Below the pieces are notes generated by a model. The model had not been told where the DNA came from. It worked only from the letters and a program-made list of their open reading frames with translations, and made no database searches. Shown piece by piece: positions 38,708 through 51,894 of a stretch of DNA of 64,000 nt. The stretch spans positions 2,977,001 through 3,041,000 of the forward strand of contig CP126120.1 in NCBI GenBank assembly GCA_030123585.1, read 5' to 3'. The position numbers were made by a program, and so were the translations under genes. Source of the DNA: Rhodanobacteraceae bacterium (GTDB taxonomy: Bacteria > Pseudomonadota > Gammaproteobacteria > Xanthomonadales > Rhodanobacteraceae). The stretch's first letter is position 1. Each line of letters opens with the position of its first letter.

Positions 38708-39190
38708 ATGAGCAAGTTGGTTGCGGTTGCAGCGCTGATTGGCGTTGGCCTGTTTGCCGGAGGCGCCTGCGCGAAATCCGCCGCGTCGTCGCCGGAACAG
38801 GCGATCCGCCCGCTGATGGCGAAGATGTTCGAAGCGGCCAACGCACACGACACCGACGCGTTCATGGCGCCGATGGTGCGTGATTCGAGCCTGGTGTTCA
38901 CGATGAACGCCGAAGTGATCCACGGCTGGGACGCGCTGCACGCGCAGCAACTGAAGTGGTGGCACAACGGCAAGAGCGACGCGCGCTACACGCAGGACGG
39001 GTCGCCCGAATTCATGGCGCTGTGCCCGGACGTCGAGGTCGTGACATGGCCGCTCGCCGCCCACCGCACGTTGCCCGACGGCAAGGTCGCCGATTACACC
39101 TTCGTCGTCAGCTACGTGTGGCGGAAACTGCCGCAGGGCTGGCGGATCGTGTATGGCCACGAGTCGTGGTCGAAGCCGCCGGGCAGTTGA
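38708..39190 (+). CDS. exported SnoaL-like / NTF2-like protein
   Basis: 160 residues with a signal peptide (MSKLVAVAALIGVGLFAGGACA-KS). The mature part has the pattern of an NTF2-fold (SnoaL-like, DUF4440-like) domain: PEQAIRPLMAKMFEAANAHDTDAFMAPM, WDALHAQQLKWWHNGKS and WRIVYGHESWSKPP at the end. Such domains often bind small molecules or act as isomerases; no catalytic residues can be named here. It lies 24 bases after the cytochrome gene and is probably on the same transcript. ATG 38708 follows GAGGAGAAG. Confidence 0.72.
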   Translation: MSKLVAVAALIGVGLFAGGACAKSAASSPEQAIRPLMAKMFEAANAHDTDAFMAPMVRDSSLVFTMNAEVIHGWDALHAQQLKWWHNGKSDARYTQDGSPEFMALCPDVEVVTWPLAAHRTLPDGKVADYTFVVSYVWRKLPQGWRIVYGHESWSKPPGS

Positions 39191-39263
39191 TGCATCGCCG
39201 CGCCGCACGGCGCGGGCCCGGACTGCGCGGATGGGCTAAAATGGCGGCTTTGCCGGAGGCCGC

Positions 39264-40154
39264 ATGAGCGAATCTTCTTCCGCGGGCGCCCGCTTCCGCG
39301 CCGCGCTCGCCGCCGAATCGCCGTTGCAGGTGGTCGGCGCGATCACGGCCTACGCAGGCTTGATGGCCAGGCGCGTCGGCTACCGTGCGCTGTATCTCTC
39401 CGGCGGCGGCGTCGCCGCGAATTCGCTCGGCATGCCCGACCTCGGCATCTCGACGATGGAGGACGTGCTGACGGATGCGCGCCGCATCGTCGAGGCCACG
39501 CAGTTGCCGCTTCTCGTCGATATCGATACCGGCTGGGGCGGCGCCTTCAACATCGCGCGGACGATCCGTTCCTTCGAGCGCATCGGCGTCGCCGCGGTGC
39601 ACATGGAAGACCAGGTCGGCCAGAAGCGCTGCGGCCATCGTCCGGGCAAGGAAGTGGTGCCGGTGGGCGAAATGGTCGATCGCGTGAAGGCTGCGGTCGA
39701 TGCCAAGACCGATCGCGACTTCGTGCTGATGGCGCGCACCGACGCCGCGGCGGTGGAGGGCATCGACAGCGCGATCGAGCGCGCGGTGGCCTACGTCGAA
39801 GCCGGCGCCGACATGATCTTTCCCGAGGCGATGAAGACGCTGGACGATTACCGCAAGTTCAAGGCGGCGGTGAAGGTGCCGATCCTGGCCAACCTCACCG
39901 AGTTCGGCACGACGCCGTTCTTCACGACCAGCGAACTGAAATCCGCGAATGTCGATATCGCGCTGTATTGCTGCGGCGCGTATCGCGCGATGAACAAGGC
40001 CGCGCTGAATTTCTACGAAGTCACGCGGCGCGACGGTACGCAGAAAGCCGCGGTGCCGACGATGCAGACGCGCGAGGAGTTGTACGACTTCCTCGACTAC
40101 CACGCGTACGAAGACAAGCTGGACGAGTTGTTCGCGGGCAAGAGCCCGAAGTGA
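39264..40154 (+). CDS. prpB: 2-methylisocitrate lyase
   Basis: 296-residue enzyme of the methylcitrate cycle that splits 2-methylisocitrate into pyruvate and succinate. It belongs to the isocitrate-lyase superfamily: [34 protein letters not shown] and the catalytic loop [13 protein letters not shown] with the essential Cys, typical for PrpB. HMEDQ and FPEAM hold metal-binding acids. GGAGG at 39255-39259 places ATG 39264. It is followed by prpC after 15 bases. No PrpR-type regulator and no aconitase gene is next to it here. Confidence 0.95.
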   Translation: MSESSSAGARFRAALAAESPLQVVGAITAYAGLMARRVGYRALYLSGGGVAANSLGMPDLGISTMEDVLTDARRIVEATQLPLLVDIDTGWGGAFNIARTIRSFERIGVAAVHMEDQVGQKRCGHRPGKEVVPVGEMVDRVKAAVDAKTDRDFVLMARTDAAAVEGIDSAIERAVAYVEAGADMIFPEAMKTLDDYRKFKAAVKVPILANLTEFGTTPFFTTSELKSANVDIALYCCGAYRAMNKAALNFYEVTRRDGTQKAAVPTMQTREELYDFLDYHAYEDKLDELFAGKSPK

Positions 40155-40169
40155 CCCAAGGAGTACACG

Positions 40170-41321
40170 ATGAGCGACGACGCACAAGTTCTTCCCAAGG
40201 CCAAGAAATCCGTGGCGCTGTCCGGCGTCGCCGCCGGCAATACCGCGCTCTGCTCGGTCGGCCGCAGCGGCAACGACCTGCACTACCGCGGCTACGACAT
40301 CAAGGATCTGGCGACCAAGGCCACGTTCGAGGAAATCGCGTACCTGCTGGTGCACGAACACCTGCCGACGTGGGCGGAGTTGAACGCGTACCGCGCCAAG
40401 CTGAGGCGCCTGCGCGGCCTGCCGCAGCCGGTCAAGGCCTCACTGGAATTGCTGCCGGCCGCCACGCATCCGATGGACGTGATGCGCACCGGTTGTTCGG
40501 TACTCGGCACCGTGCTGCCGGAAGCGCACGACCACAACGCCAGCGGCGCGCGCGACATCGCCGATCGCCTGATGGCGAGCTTCGGTTCGATGCTGCTGTA
40601 CTGGTACCACTATTCGCACAACGGCCGCTGCATTGACGTCGAAACCGATGACGCGACGATCGCTGCGCACTTCCTGCACCTGCTGCACGGCAAGGCGCCG
40701 AGCGAGCTGCACGCGAACGCGCTGGACAAGTCGCTGATCCTGTACGCCGAGCACGAGTTCAATGCCTCGACGTTCGCCGCGCGCGTGATCGCCGGCACGG
40801 GTTCGGACATGTATTCGTCGATCACCGGCGCAATCGGCGCGCTGCGCGGCCCCAAGCACGGCGGCGCCAACGAAGTGGCGATGGAAATCATCTCGCGTTA
40901 CCGCAGCGCTGATGAAGCCGAAGCTGACATCCGGAGCCGCGTCGCCAACAAGGAAATCGTGATCGGCTTCGGCCATCCGGTCTACACCATCGGCGATCCG
41001 CGCAATCCGATCATCAAGGAAATCTCGCGCAAGCTGTGCACCGACGGCGGCAACCCGCGCCTGTTCGAAGTGTCCGAGCGGATCGAGAACGTGATGATGG
41101 AACTCAAGAAGATGTTCCCGAACCTCGACTGGTACTCGGCCAGCACCTACCACATGCTGGGCGTGCCGACCGCGATGTTCACGCCGCTGTTCGTGATTTC
41201 GCGCACCAGCGGCTGGAGCGCACACGTGATCGAGCAGCGTCGGGACGGCAAGATCATCCGGCCGAGCGCGAATTACACCGGGCCGGAAGACCGGTCCTAC
41301 GTGCCGATCGAGAAACGGTGA
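40170..41321 (+). CDS. prpC: 2-methylcitrate synthase
   Basis: 383-residue citrate-synthase family enzyme that condenses propionyl-CoA with oxaloacetate. Motifs include [20 protein letters not shown], the catalytic His region in [31 protein letters not shown] and [16 protein letters not shown] with the second catalytic His and Asp. Length and the GFGHPVY motif fit PrpC rather than the longer TCA citrate synthase. The RBS AAGGAG is ten bases before ATG 40170. It is co-transcribed with prpB, but prpD lies about 7 kb away at 48078, behind unrelated genes. Confidence 0.95.
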   Translation: MSDDAQVLPKAKKSVALSGVAAGNTALCSVGRSGNDLHYRGYDIKDLATKATFEEIAYLLVHEHLPTWAELNAYRAKLRRLRGLPQPVKASLELLPAATHPMDVMRTGCSVLGTVLPEAHDHNASGARDIADRLMASFGSMLLYWYHYSHNGRCIDVETDDATIAAHFLHLLHGKAPSELHANALDKSLILYAEHEFNASTFAARVIAGTGSDMYSSITGAIGALRGPKHGGANEVAMEIISRYRSADEAEADIRSRVANKEIVIGFGHPVYTIGDPRNPIIKEISRKLCTDGGNPRLFEVSERIENVMMELKKMFPNLDWYSASTYHMLGVPTAMFTPLFVISRTSGWSAHVIEQRRDGKIIRPSANYTGPEDRSYVPIEKR

Positions 41322-41354
41322 GGGGTGGAACCGGAACGCACGACAACTTCTTGT

Positions 41355-41580
41355 CGTCATTCCGGGGCAGCCCGAAGGGCTGAACCCGACTGCGGAAGCA
41401 GAGCCTGTCCCGGACTTGATCCAGGAATGCCGGAGCGAACATCGGTGAGGCCGATGGCCACGGAGCTCCTGGCGATGGATGGCAGCTCTTGAGAGCGAGC
41501 CGCGGGATGCGGCGAATTTATCCAGCGAGATGTCCCAAGAGCAGATTCCGGATCGCTGCTGCGCAGCGTCCGGAATGACG
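41355..41580. repeat. third long copy of the CGTCATTCCGG inverted-repeat family
   Basis: CGTCATTCCGG (41355-41365) and CCGGAATGACG (41570-41580) bound 226 bases in the 317-base gap between prpC and the gst gene. The interior has GGCAGCCCGAAGGGCTGAACCCGACTGCGG, resembling the interior of the 16529 copy. No gene is visible in this gap. Confidence 0.7.
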
Positions 41581-41589
41581 GCAGAAGCA

Positions 41590-41616
41590 AAAAGGCCGCG
41601 CAATGCGCGGCCTTTT
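41590..41616. terminator. bidirectional intrinsic terminator
   Basis: Perfect 12-base arms AAAAGGCCGCGC (41590-41601) and GCGCGGCCTTTT (41605-41616) with loop AAT. The stem ends in A/T runs on both sides. It lies 22 bases beyond the gst stop and can also end readthrough from prpC. Confidence 0.88.
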
Positions 41617-41638
41617 CGTTCGTGCGGCAAGCCCGAAT

Positions 41639-42268
41639 TCAGGCGGCGTGGGCCTGGTCGAGTCCCTGTTGCCTGAGCGCCTTCTGCACGCCGGCGTCGG
41701 CGCGCATGCGCTGCTCGTACTTCTTCAGGTGGTCGAGACCCGTGAGATCGACCTTCACCGAGGGCGCCCACAGCAGGGTGACGAACAGGTAGGCGTCCGC
41801 GATCGACTTGCGGTCGCCGGCGATCCAGGGATGTTTCGCGAGCTGCGCGTTGCAGCGCTCGTACATCCTGCGCAACTGCTTGCGCGCTTCCTCGTGGGAC
41901 TTTGCGATCATCGCCTTGTCCACGAGGTACGCCGTGGCGCCGAACAGCGGCTTGTACGCGGGATGGATTTCGGAATTGATCAGGCCCAGCCAGCGATTGA
42001 CCTCGGCGCGCGCGAGCGGCGTGCCGTCGCCTTCGAGTTTCGCTTCGGGCGCAAGGTCGGAAATGTAGGCGAGGATCGCGGCGTTCTGGTCCAGCACCCA
42101 GCCATCGCCTTCGAGGATCGGCACGTGGTGGCTCGGATTGAGGTGCTTCAACTTCGGCTGGTCGAGGTCTTCCTTCTTGATCATTTCGAGTGTGTAGGGC
42201 TTGCCTGACCACTCCAGCGCGATCTGGCTGGAGAGGGCACAGGAACCGGGAAAACTGTAGAGCTTCAT
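41639..42268 (-). CDS. glutathione S-transferase
   Basis: 209 residues, cytosolic. The thioredoxin-like N-terminal domain starts YSFPGSCALSSQIALEWSGK, with the Ser/Cys glutathione site of beta- or theta-like GSTs, and contains HVPILEGDGWVLDQNAAILAYI (the cis-Pro and the Asn-Ala contacts). The helical C-terminal domain carries the N-capping box IAGDRKSIADAYLFV. The exact class and substrate are not evident. ATG 42268 gives the family start; the GGAGACATCC sequence upstream serves as RBS. The gene is alone between prpC and fadH, both with their own signals. Confidence 0.92.
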   Translation of the reverse strand: MKLYSFPGSCALSSQIALEWSGKPYTLEMIKKEDLDQPKLKHLNPSHHVPILEGDGWVLDQNAAILAYISDLAPEAKLEGDGTPLARAEVNRWLGLINSEIHPAYKPLFGATAYLVDKAMIAKSHEEARKQLRRMYERCNAQLAKHPWIAGDRKSIADAYLFVTLLWAPSVKVDLTGLDHLKKYEQRMRADAGVQKALRQQGLDQAHAA

Positions 42269-42373
42269 GGATGTCTCCTTGGAAGATGGGCGTCGCGCTG
42301 CGCGCGGCAAGACGGTGCGCGATGCGCGCACAGGCATACATGAATGGGGACGTGGCGGACGCGCTTCAAGCCG

Positions 42374-47104
<4,731 letters not shown>

Positions 47105-47812
47105 TCAATCCGGCGCCGCCGGTTTCCGGTGCCGCAGCCACCAGCCGGCGCCCACCACGCCGATCACCAACACCGCGTCCACCGCATAGCGTAGCGAATC
47201 GTGCGCGTCGAACCACCCTTCGACCAGGTCGTCGCGGGTGATCATGCGCGCGGCGGTCCAGGCGATCGCCGCGGCGCCGATGTAGATGATCACGGGATAA
47301 CGCTCGATCAGTTTCAGCAGCAGGGTGGAGCCCCACACCACCAGCGGCACGCTGACCAGCAGGCCCAGCACGACGAGGCCCAGGTGCCCGCCGGACGCGC
47401 CCGCGATCGCGAGCACGTTGTCGAGCCCCATCAAGGCGTCGGCGATCACGATCGTGCCCATCGCGCTCCAGAAACCCGTCACCTTGCGGCGCAGGTGCGG
47501 GTCGTCATTTTCATTCTGCTTGAGCAGCCGCCACGCGATCGGGATCAGCACGAGGCCGCCGACCAGCATCAGGCCGGGGATCTTCAGCAGCCAGATGACG
47601 CCCGCGGTCATCGCCACGCGCACCGCGATGGCGCCGACCGTGCCCCAGAAGATCGCGCGGAACTGATGGAGCTTGGGCAGGCTGCGCGCCGCGAGTGCGA
47701 TCACGATCGCGTTGTCGCCGGCGAGCACCAGGTCGATCAGGATGATCGAACCGAGACCGCTCCAGAAGGCCGGATCGAGGGGGCGGTGGAGCAGCTCGTT
47801 GATCACGTACAT
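47105..47812 (-). CDS. TerC-family membrane protein, probable Mn(II) exporter
   Basis: 235-residue integral membrane protein with about seven helices. Hallmarks are LIDLVLAGDNAIVIALAAR in the second helix and ADALMGLDNVLAIAGAS later: two acidic-Asn motifs that bind metal in TerC/YjbE/Alx proteins. Positive residues (KLHQF, RRKVTGFW) mark the cytoplasmic loops. Its leader carries a probable yybP-ykoY riboswitch (47870-47988), which couples expression to manganese. This strongly favours a Mn-export role over tellurite resistance. ATG 47812 has GGAGAA seven bases upstream. Confidence 0.92.
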   Translation of the reverse strand: MYVINELLHRPLDPAFWSGLGSIILIDLVLAGDNAIVIALAARSLPKLHQFRAIFWGTVGAIAVRVAMTAGVIWLLKIPGLMLVGGLVLIPIAWRLLKQNENDDPHLRRKVTGFWSAMGTIVIADALMGLDNVLAIAGASGGHLGLVVLGLLVSVPLVVWGSTLLLKLIERYPVIIYIGAAAIAWTAARMITRDDLVEGWFDAHDSLRYAVDAVLVIGVVGAGWWLRHRKPAAPD

Positions 47813-47869
47813 GCGGTTCTCCGGTGCGAGGGACGATCGAACCTCCCGCGACCGCGGATGCGGCACGGG

Positions 47870-47988
47870 GTGTCGAAAGTCTCGCGCGCGGTGATGAACC
47901 GCCGTGACAACCGGAACCCTTCGGGTTCGTGCTGACGATTGCCACGCGGGTTGGGTCCAGCCCTCACCCGGTACTACTCCCCTTCGTG
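47870..47988 (-). promoter_or_regulatory. yybP-ykoY manganese riboswitch in the terC leader
   Basis: Read on the minus strand, the leader starts CGAAGGGGAGTAGTACC and ends GCGAGACTTTCGACA. GGGGAGTAG and the GAGAC segment before the closing stem are the two most conserved parts of the yybP-ykoY motif; CAATCGTCAGC in between matches the TCGTCA element. The closing stem pairs CGAAGG with CTTTCG (one G-U). GGGTGAGGGCTGGACCCAACCC and GAACCCGAAGGGTTC make internal hairpins. About 57 bases separate it from the ATG, with GGGAGGTTCGATCGTCCC as a possible expression platform. Mn(II) binding should raise TerC synthesis. Confidence 0.8.
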
Positions 47989-48077
47989 GCGAGGATTGTC
48001 GGCGCGCAGCGGGATGGCCGTCAAGGAGCGCCGCCGTCTGGCAAAATGACGGGCTGTCCTCGCAACCGGGAACCGCC

Positions 48078-49541
48078 GTGAGCCACGCCGACATCCGTTC
48101 CGCCACCCGTCCCGCTCCCGACCAGCCGCTGGTCGACGTGGCCGATTACGTGCTTGACTACAAGATCACTTCGCAGGAAGCCTGGGATACCGCGCGCTAC
48201 ATGCTGATGGACGCGCTGGGCTGCGCGATGCTGGCGATGAAGTTTCCGCAATGCGTGAAGCACCTCGCGCCGATCGTGCCGGGTGCGACGCTGGCGGGCG
48301 GTGCGCGAGTACCGGGAACGGCGCTGGAACTCGATCCCGCGCAGGCCGCGTTCTGCATCGGCACGCAGATCCGCTGGCTGGACTTCAACGACACCTGGCT
48401 GGCGGCCGAGTGGGGCCATCCGTCCGACAACCTCGGCACGGTGCTGGCCGTCGCGGACTGGCTATCGCGCAGCAACCTGCGCAACGGCGGCCAGCCGTTG
48501 ACGATGCGTGATGTGCTGCATTGGGCGATCAAGGCGCACGAAATCCAGGGTTGCTACGCGCTGAAGAACTCTTTCAACCGCGCCGGCATGGACCACGTGA
48601 TCCTGGTGCGCCTGGCCTCGACCGCCGTTGCCACCGCCATGTTGGGCGGCAACCGCGAACAGGTGATCACCGCGGTGTCGAACAGCTGGATCGACAACGG
48701 TTCGCTGCGCACCTACCGCCATGCGCCCAACACCGGGCCGCGCAAGAGCTGGGCGGCAGGTGATGCCTGCCGGCGCGCGGTGATCCACGCGTTGAATGCA
48801 CTCGACACCGATGAACCCAGCTATCCGTCGGCGCTCAGCGCGAAGACCTGGGGCTTCTACGACGTGGCCTTCGGCGGCAACACCTTCGAGTTCGAGCGCC
48901 CATTCGGCTCGTACGTGATGGAGAACGTGCTGTTCAAGATCAGCTTCCCCGCCGAGTTCCACGCGCAGACGGCGGTCGAGTGTGCGATGCAGTTGCACCC
49001 GCAGGTCAAGGACCGGATCGCGGACATCGACCGCGTCGAGATCGAAACGCAGGAAGCCGGCGACCGCATCATCAACAAGACCGGCCCGCTGGCCAACTAC
49101 GCCGACCGCGACCACTGCATCCAGTACATGGTGGCGGTGCCGCTGATCTTCGGACGCCTGGTGGCCGACGATTACGGCGACGCGGTCGCTGCCGATCTGC
49201 GCATCGACGTGCTGCGCGCGAAGATGACGGTCAAGGAGAACCCGCGGTTCACGCAAGACTATTTCGATCCGGACAAGCGCTACATCGGGAACTCGGTACA
49301 AGTGTTTTTCAAGGATGGCTCGACGACCAGCAAGGTTTCCGTCGATTACCCCATCGGCCACCGCAAGCGCCGGGCCGAAGGCATTCCCGTTCTGCTGGAG
49401 AAGTTCCGCAAGGCCTTGGCGGGCCACCTTCCGCAGGAGCAGGCGCATCAGATTGTCAAGATTTGTGAACAAGGGGAGGCCATGCAGGCCATGACCGTCC
49501 CGGAATTCATGGACTTGTTCGCGTTGAAGGGGGCGTCCTGA
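48078..49541 (+). CDS. prpD: 2-methylcitrate dehydratase
   Basis: 487-residue enzyme of the MmgE/PrpD family, converting 2-methylcitrate to 2-methylaconitate. Characteristic blocks are DALGCAMLAMKFPQCVKHL, WLDFNDTWLAAEWGHPSDNLG, NSFNRAGMDHVILVRLA, SWAAGDACRRAVIHAL and EFHAQTAVECAMQLHP. GTG 48078 (VSHADIRS) gives the PrpD length; the upstream open frame would run back through the terC riboswitch and lacks homology. It stands apart from prpBC and may have its own promoter within the terC divergent region. Confidence 0.93.
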   Translation: MSHADIRSATRPAPDQPLVDVADYVLDYKITSQEAWDTARYMLMDALGCAMLAMKFPQCVKHLAPIVPGATLAGGARVPGTALELDPAQAAFCIGTQIRWLDFNDTWLAAEWGHPSDNLGTVLAVADWLSRSNLRNGGQPLTMRDVLHWAIKAHEIQGCYALKNSFNRAGMDHVILVRLASTAVATAMLGGNREQVITAVSNSWIDNGSLRTYRHAPNTGPRKSWAAGDACRRAVIHALNALDTDEPSYPSALSAKTWGFYDVAFGGNTFEFERPFGSYVMENVLFKISFPAEFHAQTAVECAMQLHPQVKDRIADIDRVEIETQEAGDRIINKTGPLANYADRDHCIQYMVAVPLIFGRLVADDYGDAVAADLRIDVLRAKMTVKENPRFTQDYFDPDKRYIGNSVQVFFKDGSTTSKVSVDYPIGHRKRRAEGIPVLLEKFRKALAGHLPQEQAHQIVKICEQGEAMQAMTVPEFMDLFALKGAS

Positions 49542-49589
49542 GTTCTCGATGAACGGGCCGGCGGGAGAGGAGCGAAATTGTTTGTTTTT

Positions 49590-49598
49590 TGCTAAACT
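49590..49598 (+). promoter_or_regulatory. possible extended -10 promoter of the OmpA gene
   Basis: TG-C-TAAACT lies after a T-rich stretch (TTTGTTTTTT) that stands out in this GC-rich gap. No good -35 box is seen at 17 bases, as is common with extended -10 sites. About 130 bases of leader would precede ATG 49729. Confidence 0.35.
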
Positions 49599-49728
49599 GG
49601 CGCAGCGGTAGCGGAATGGCCCGCGCTGATCGGGCTGCAATCCGCACAGTGGTCTTGCAGTGATGGAAAAGAACGACACCGTGCCGGAGTGGCCGGAGTC
49701 GAAGAATCAACAACGAGGAGACTCTCCG

Positions 49729-50895
49729 ATGAAACGTAACGGCTTGTTCGCGGTCATCGCGCTGGCCTTGGGCACTGTCGGCGTGATGTCAGTCGCGCAC
49801 GCACAGGACACGAGCCCCGCGGCAGAAACGACGGGTAGCTTCACCAACCCCAATTACAGCAACTGGTACATCGTGCCGCGTATCGGCGTGGTGGTCGGCG
49901 ACAGCAGCCGCCAAGTGCAGGCGACTCCCTTGGGCGGCCTCGGCGTGGGTTTCTGGGTGAACCCGCATTTCACTCTGGACGTTGAAGCCACCGGCGACAA
50001 CGCGGATTACAAGGATTCCTCGATCCGTGCCGGCAAGCAGTGGGAGACCCTCGGGGTCGACGTTGCGGGCCGCTACTACTTCATGGATCCGGCCTCGCAG
50101 TGGCGCCCGTACCTGATGGGTGGCGTGGGCATGTGGCGTCACGCCGCGGTGTCCAATCAGCTCGCCCAGGCAGGTGGTGAGTTCGGGACGATGCCGCCTT
50201 CCAACGGCTCCGGCTGGGGTCCGGGTGCGACCGTCGGCGTCGGCGTGCTCTACAACGTGAATGATCGTGTGGCCGTGCGTGGCGAGATCGCGGCGCGTTA
50301 CTACCGTGACACGACGTCCGCGCGCCTTGCCGGCCTCGCGGGTCCGGGCTTGCCGCACACCTACGGTCCGAAGCAGTGGCTGGATTCGATGGCTACCATC
50401 GGTCTGGTGTTCAACATGGGCCACCCGGCGCCGCCTCCGCCGCCGGCTGCTCCGCCGCCGCCGCCGCCGGCCGCTCCGCCGCCGCCGCCACCGCAGAACG
50501 TGGTCATCGACCTGCGTGGCGTGAACTTCAAGTTCGACCGTCCCAAGAAGGGTGAACACAACATCGGCCCGACGCTGAAGCCGCCGGCATCCGATTCGCT
50601 GGCCATCCTGAACCAGGCGGTCGATACCCTGAACCGGTACCCGCAGGTCAAGATCGAGATCGACGGCTACACCGACTCGATCGGCACCGAGCAGTACAAC
50701 CAGGGCCTGTCCGAGCGTCGCGCGAACATCGTGGCCGACTTCCTGAAGTCGCACGGCATCGACGCGAGCCGCATCACCGACGTCAAGGGCTTCGGCGAAG
50801 CGAACCCGATCGACACCAACAAGACCGCGGCTGGCCGTCAGCGCAACCGTCGCGTCGAGTTCAAGGTCGAGCAGCCCCAGAACGGCAGCATGTAA
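49729..50895 (+). CDS. OmpA-family outer-membrane protein
   Basis: 388 residues. Signal peptide MKRNGLFAVIALALGTVGVMSVAHA, then an eight-stranded-type barrel (YSNWYIVPRIGVVVGDSS to MATIGLVFNMG at ~230). A linker made almost purely of Pro with a few Ala (residues ~234-256) leads to the OmpA/Pal-like peptidoglycan-binding domain: VDTLNRYPQVKIEIDGYTDS, GTEQYNQGLSERRANIVADFL with the Asp and Arg that hold diaminopimelate, and GKFGEANPIDTN-like end region. The domain ties the outer membrane to the wall. GAGGAG before ATG 49729 is a good RBS, and a strong terminator follows, so it is probably a highly expressed single gene. Confidence 0.95.
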   Translation: MKRNGLFAVIALALGTVGVMSVAHAQDTSPAAETTGSFTNPNYSNWYIVPRIGVVVGDSSRQVQATPLGGLGVGFWVNPHFTLDVEATGDNADYKDSSIRAGKQWETLGVDVAGRYYFMDPASQWRPYLMGGVGMWRHAAVSNQLAQAGGEFGTMPPSNGSGWGPGATVGVGVLYNVNDRVAVRGEIAARYYRDTTSARLAGLAGPGLPHTYGPKQWLDSMATIGLVFNMGHPAPPPPPAAPPPPPPAAPPPPPPQNVVIDLRGVNFKFDRPKKGEHNIGPTLKPPASDSLAILNQAVDTLNRYPQVKIEIDGYTDSIGTEQYNQGLSERRANIVADFLKSHGIDASRITDVKGFGEANPIDTNKTAAGRQRNRRVEFKVEQPQNGSM

Positions 50896-50947
50896 CGCCG
50901 TTCGCGGAAGAGCCGGCTGAGGACCGCCGGCGATTCCGGTGTGATAT

Positions 50948-50977
50948 GAAAAAGCCCGGCATCAGCCGGGCTTTTTC
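50948..50977 (+). terminator. intrinsic terminator of the OmpA gene
   Basis: Arms GAAAAAGCCCGGC (50948-50960) and GCCGGGCTTTTTC (50965-50977), loop ATCA, followed by TTTG. A GC-rich stem with a T-run is a classic intrinsic terminator. Confidence 0.92.
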
Positions 50978-51021
50978 TTTGTGCGGCGTGCGCAATGAAT
51001 CGGGAGACGACAGGAGGTGCG

Positions 51022-51894
51022 ATGCATCCAACGCGTGATCGGCGGGCGTCTCGCAATGCGGCGCACGATACCGCGCCGGCGCTGCCGAAGCACGGCCTGG
51101 CGCGCGTGCTCTCGCGCATGGGCGTATGTTCGCGCAGCGAAGCGGTGCGGCGCATCGTCGCAGGGCGCGTGCGCCTGAAGGGCGTCGTGGTCCGCGATCC
51201 CGAAACGCCAGTCGATCCTTTCACCGATCACGTCGAGGTCGACGGGATTCCCGTGCATGCGGGCGAACGCGTCTGCGTCGCCGTGAACAAGCCGCGTGGA
51301 TTGCTGGTCACCACCGCCGATGAACGTGGCCGCGACACCATCTATGCCTTGCTTGCGGACGCGGGCCTGCCGTGGCTGGCGCCGGTGGGGCGGCTGGACA
51401 AGGCCAGCGAAGGCCTGTTGCTGCTCTGCAACGATCCTGCGTGGGCGGCGCGCATCACCGATCCGGCGACGCACGCGGCGAAGACCTATCGCGTGCAGGT
51501 GCGCGGTGTGCCGAACCCGGCAACGCTGCAGCGCTTGCGCGACGGCGTGACCGATCGCGGGGAACGGCTGTCGGCCGAATCGGTACGCGTGATCGGCGGC
51601 GGCGAGAAGAACGCCTGGCTGGAAATCGTGCTGCGCGAGGGACGAAACCGGCAGATACGACGCATGCTCGCCGCGTGCGGGCATGAGGTGCTGCGCCTCA
51701 TGCGGGTGGCGATTGGTGCGCTCGAACTCGGCGACCTGCCCAAGGGGGCGTGGCGCAGGCTGACCGAATCGGAAATCCGTGGTTTCGATGTGAACCGGAA
51801 CGCGGGTGGCGGCAGTGAACGCAGGGTCAAGCGTCCGACGGCCGGCCGTCGATCCAGGTGTCGGTCACCCGCAAATCCGCGTCGATCACCGTGA
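51022..51894 (+). CDS. RsuA/RluB/RluE/RluF-family pseudouridine synthase
   Basis: 290 residues. An S4 RNA-binding domain (GLARVLSRMGVCSRSEAVRRIVAG) at ~30-90 is followed by the catalytic domain: VAVNKPRGLLVTT, the catalytic Asp in VGRLDKASEGLLLLCND, KTYRVQVRGVP and LREGRNRQIRRMLAACGHEVLRL. The C-terminal part closes with LELGDLPKGAWRRLTESEI. ATG 51022 is chosen for AGGAGGT at 51012-51018. The last ~23 codons are translated from the antisense of the nagA 3' end and look non-conserved. Target is an rRNA uridine; which one is not clear. Confidence 0.88.
   Translation: MHPTRDRRASRNAAHDTAPALPKHGLARVLSRMGVCSRSEAVRRIVAGRVRLKGVVVRDPETPVDPFTDHVEVDGIPVHAGERVCVAVNKPRGLLVTTADERGRDTIYALLADAGLPWLAPVGRLDKASEGLLLLCNDPAWAARITDPATHAAKTYRVQVRGVPNPATLQRLRDGVTDRGERLSAESVRVIGGGEKNAWLEIVLREGRNRQIRRMLAACGHEVLRLMRVAIGALELGDLPKGAWRRLTESEIRGFDVNRNAGGGSERRVKRPTAGRRSRCRSPANPRRSP

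Noticed and set aside
47904..48077. N-terminal extension of PrpD
   Set aside because: It would translate through the terC riboswitch region and lacks PrpD homology; GTG 48078 gives the family length.
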